Source of the DNA: an uncultured Paracoccaceae bacterium
Lineage (GTDB): Bacteria; Pseudomonadota; Alphaproteobacteria; Rhodobacterales; Rhodobacteraceae
NCBI GenBank assembly: GCA_947493255.1
Contig: CANLQK010000005.1
Span: 213,078 to 277,077, forward strand
Length of the DNA: 64,000 nucleotides
Direction: 5' to 3'
Part shown: piece by piece, positions 62,941 to 64,000 of the stretch
How positions within the stretch are numbered: position 1 is the stretch's first letter
Layout: each line of letters opens with the position of its first letter
The notes under the pieces: model-generated
What the model saw: the letters and a program-made list of their open reading frames with translations, nothing else
The model's database searches: none
What the model was told of the DNA's origin: nothing
Program-made: the position numbers and the translations under genes

Positions 62941-64000
62941 ATGGCGCGGGTTGAGCTGAAACAAGTCAAAAAATCCTACGGTTCTGTCGAGGTAATCAAG
63001 GGAATTGATCTAGATATCCAACACGGTGAATTCTGTGTGTTTGTTGGTCCGTCGGGCTGCGGGAAATCCACGTTGCTACGGATGATTTCTGGTTTGGAAC
63101 CGATCAGTGGTGGCGATGTTGTTATTGGCGATGAGGTTGTTAATGACATTGCCGCTGCAGACCGTGGCCTCGCGATGGTCTTTCAATCTTACGCGCTTTA
63201 TCCGCACATGTCTGTGCGTCAGAACCTAAGCTTCGGTTTAGAAAACATTGGTACTTCAAAATCAGAGATTTCTGAGAAAGTCGGGCAGGTTTCTGCAATG
63301 TTGCAGATCGACAAGCTTTTGGACCGTAAGCCCAAGGACCTTTCGGGCGGACAACGCCAACGTGTAGCAATTGGGCGCGCAGTTGTACGCGAACCTAGGG
63401 TGTTTTTGTTTGATGAACCTTTGTCGAACCTTGATGCTGAACTTCGTGTGGACATGCGTGGCGAGATCACCGCGCTGCATCGGCGTCTTGGAAACACTAT
63501 GATTTATGTGACACATGATCAGGTCGAAGCAATGACCATGGCGGACAAGATCGCTGTTTTACGACTTGGCGAACTCGAGCAGTTCGGCCGCCCTCTCGAT
63601 TTGTACAACCAACCTTGCAACGTCTTCGTTGCTGGTTTTATTGGCTCGCCAAAGATGAACTTTCTGAAGGGTAAAGTGGACGCAGATCGTGGCTCAGTCA
63701 CTTTGGTTACAGGGGAAGTTATGGCAATTCCAACCGAAGGGTTTAGCCATCAATCTGGTGAGGAAGTGACTGTCGGCATCCGGCCAAATAGCGTTTCACT
63801 CTCAGAGGATGGGCCTGTCAAAATTGAAGTGCGGAGCGTCGAACAGCTCGGCGGTGAATCCTACGTTTACGGGTCGTTGAAAGACGGGACCCAGGTAACC
63901 GTACACCTATCGGGCCAGATTTCTGCTCAAGTTGGACAAACTTTGGGGATCGACCTGGATCTTTCTAATGTGCACCTTTTTGATTCCAACAGTGGTCTTA
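62941..64000 (+). CDS. Sugar ABC transporter ATP-binding protein, MalK/UgpC type (cut by window end)
   Basis: Cytoplasmic ATPase of the importer. 353 codons are visible with no stop before the window end; the family is 330-370 residues, so only a short tail is missing. Walker A GPSGCGKST at about 37-45, the signature LSGGQRQRVAIGRAV, Walker B VFLFDEPLSNLD, H-loop YVTHDQVEAMT. The C-terminal TOBE-type regulatory domain begins near 240 (FIGSPKMNFLKGKV) and continues with VGIRPNSVSL. It follows the two permeases, completing the plus-strand importer operon. Confidence 0.93.
   Translation, partial: MARVELKQVKKSYGSVEVIKGIDLDIQHGEFCVFVGPSGCGKSTLLRMISGLEPISGGDVVIGDEVVNDIAAADRGLAMVFQSYALYPHMSVRQNLSFGLENIGTSKSEISEKVGQVSAMLQIDKLLDRKPKDLSGGQRQRVAIGRAVVREPRVFLFDEPLSNLDAELRVDMRGEITALHRRLGNTMIYVTHDQVEAMTMADKIAVLRLGELEQFGRPLDLYNQPCNVFVAGFIGSPKMNFLKGKVDADRGSVTLVTGEVMAIPTEGFSHQSGEEVTVGIRPNSVSLSEDGPVKIEVRSVEQLGGESYVYGSLKDGTQVTVHLSGQISAQVGQTLGIDLDLSNVHLFDSNSGL

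Noticed and set aside
1..64000. CRISPR array, prophage, transposase, toxin-antitoxin or restriction genes
   Set aside because: No direct-repeat arrays, integrase, transposase or known defence motifs were seen on either strand.

Overview
The window is a dense alphaproteobacterial chromosome segment with no rRNA operon, prophage, insertion sequence or CRISPR array. Gene order and protein type point to a marine Rhodobacteraceae (Roseobacter group, Octadecabacter/Loktanella-like). The main pointers are dxs-ispA-xseB beside a petP/petR-type regulator pair, the NDUFA9-like protein next to uppP, the rnd-kdsD-lptC-lptA-lptB-hpf-ptsN order, rimP-nusA-ylxR-infB, and dnaK-dnaJ-radC. The genus assignment is inference; no 16S gene is present.

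Region by region. 1-4044 (minus): isoprenoid genes dxs (cut by the window edge) and ispA, xseB, a histone-deacetylase-family hydrolase and the PetR/PetP-like regulators, divergent from ilvE (4194). 5120-10219 (minus): small acidic protein, EamA transporter, PQQ-type sugar dehydrogenase, queG, glutathione S-transferase, mtgA. 10320-11229: divergent ArsR-type repressor and DUF6428-like protein, with two identical-pattern operators between them. 11302-18128 (minus): gltB and gltD separated by a secreted protein gene. 18342-25121: uppP, NDUFA9-like protein, tRNA-Leu(CAG), then the plus-strand envelope operon rnd-kdsD-lptC-lptA-lptB-hpf-ptsN. 25123-31631 (minus): surface-glycan cluster of cysQ, kdsB, galU, two tandem paralogous glycosyltransferases and a GT14-type enzyme. 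31784-33845: lone KpsM-like permease, SH3-like secreted protein, alkB. 33995-37975: dnaK, dnaJ, radC. 37972-43430 (minus): a periplasmic-binding/OmpA fusion protein, its membrane-anchored neighbour and secA. 43618-46361: parvulin, argJ, mutT and an unannotated 44-codon gene. 46446-53195 (minus): infB, ylxR, nusA, rimP, and a lytic transglycosylase.

53503-64000 is a sugar-acid catabolic regulon. A minus-strand operon gntR-uxaC-uxuB-GH31 is divergent from a plus-strand ABC importer (binding protein, two permeases, ATPase cut by the window end). A perfect 14-bp palindrome with the GGTATACC core known from UxuR/ExuR-type operators lies between the two arms. The simplest reading is uptake of an alpha-linked glycoside containing a uronic acid, cleavage by the GH31 enzyme, and conversion of the uronate by UxaC and UxuB.

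Most of the window is ordinary housekeeping. The less ordinary signals are small: an intrinsic terminator inside the probable 5' leader of rimP-nusA, a radC start codon buried in the dnaJ terminator hairpin, an rnd ribosome-binding site that can pair with the sequence just after tRNA-Leu, a plus-strand terminator that suggests an sRNA between two minus-strand genes, twin ArsR operators without any arsenic effector gene, and the uronate/GH31 operator. All positions were read by eye; no homology search or folding program was run.
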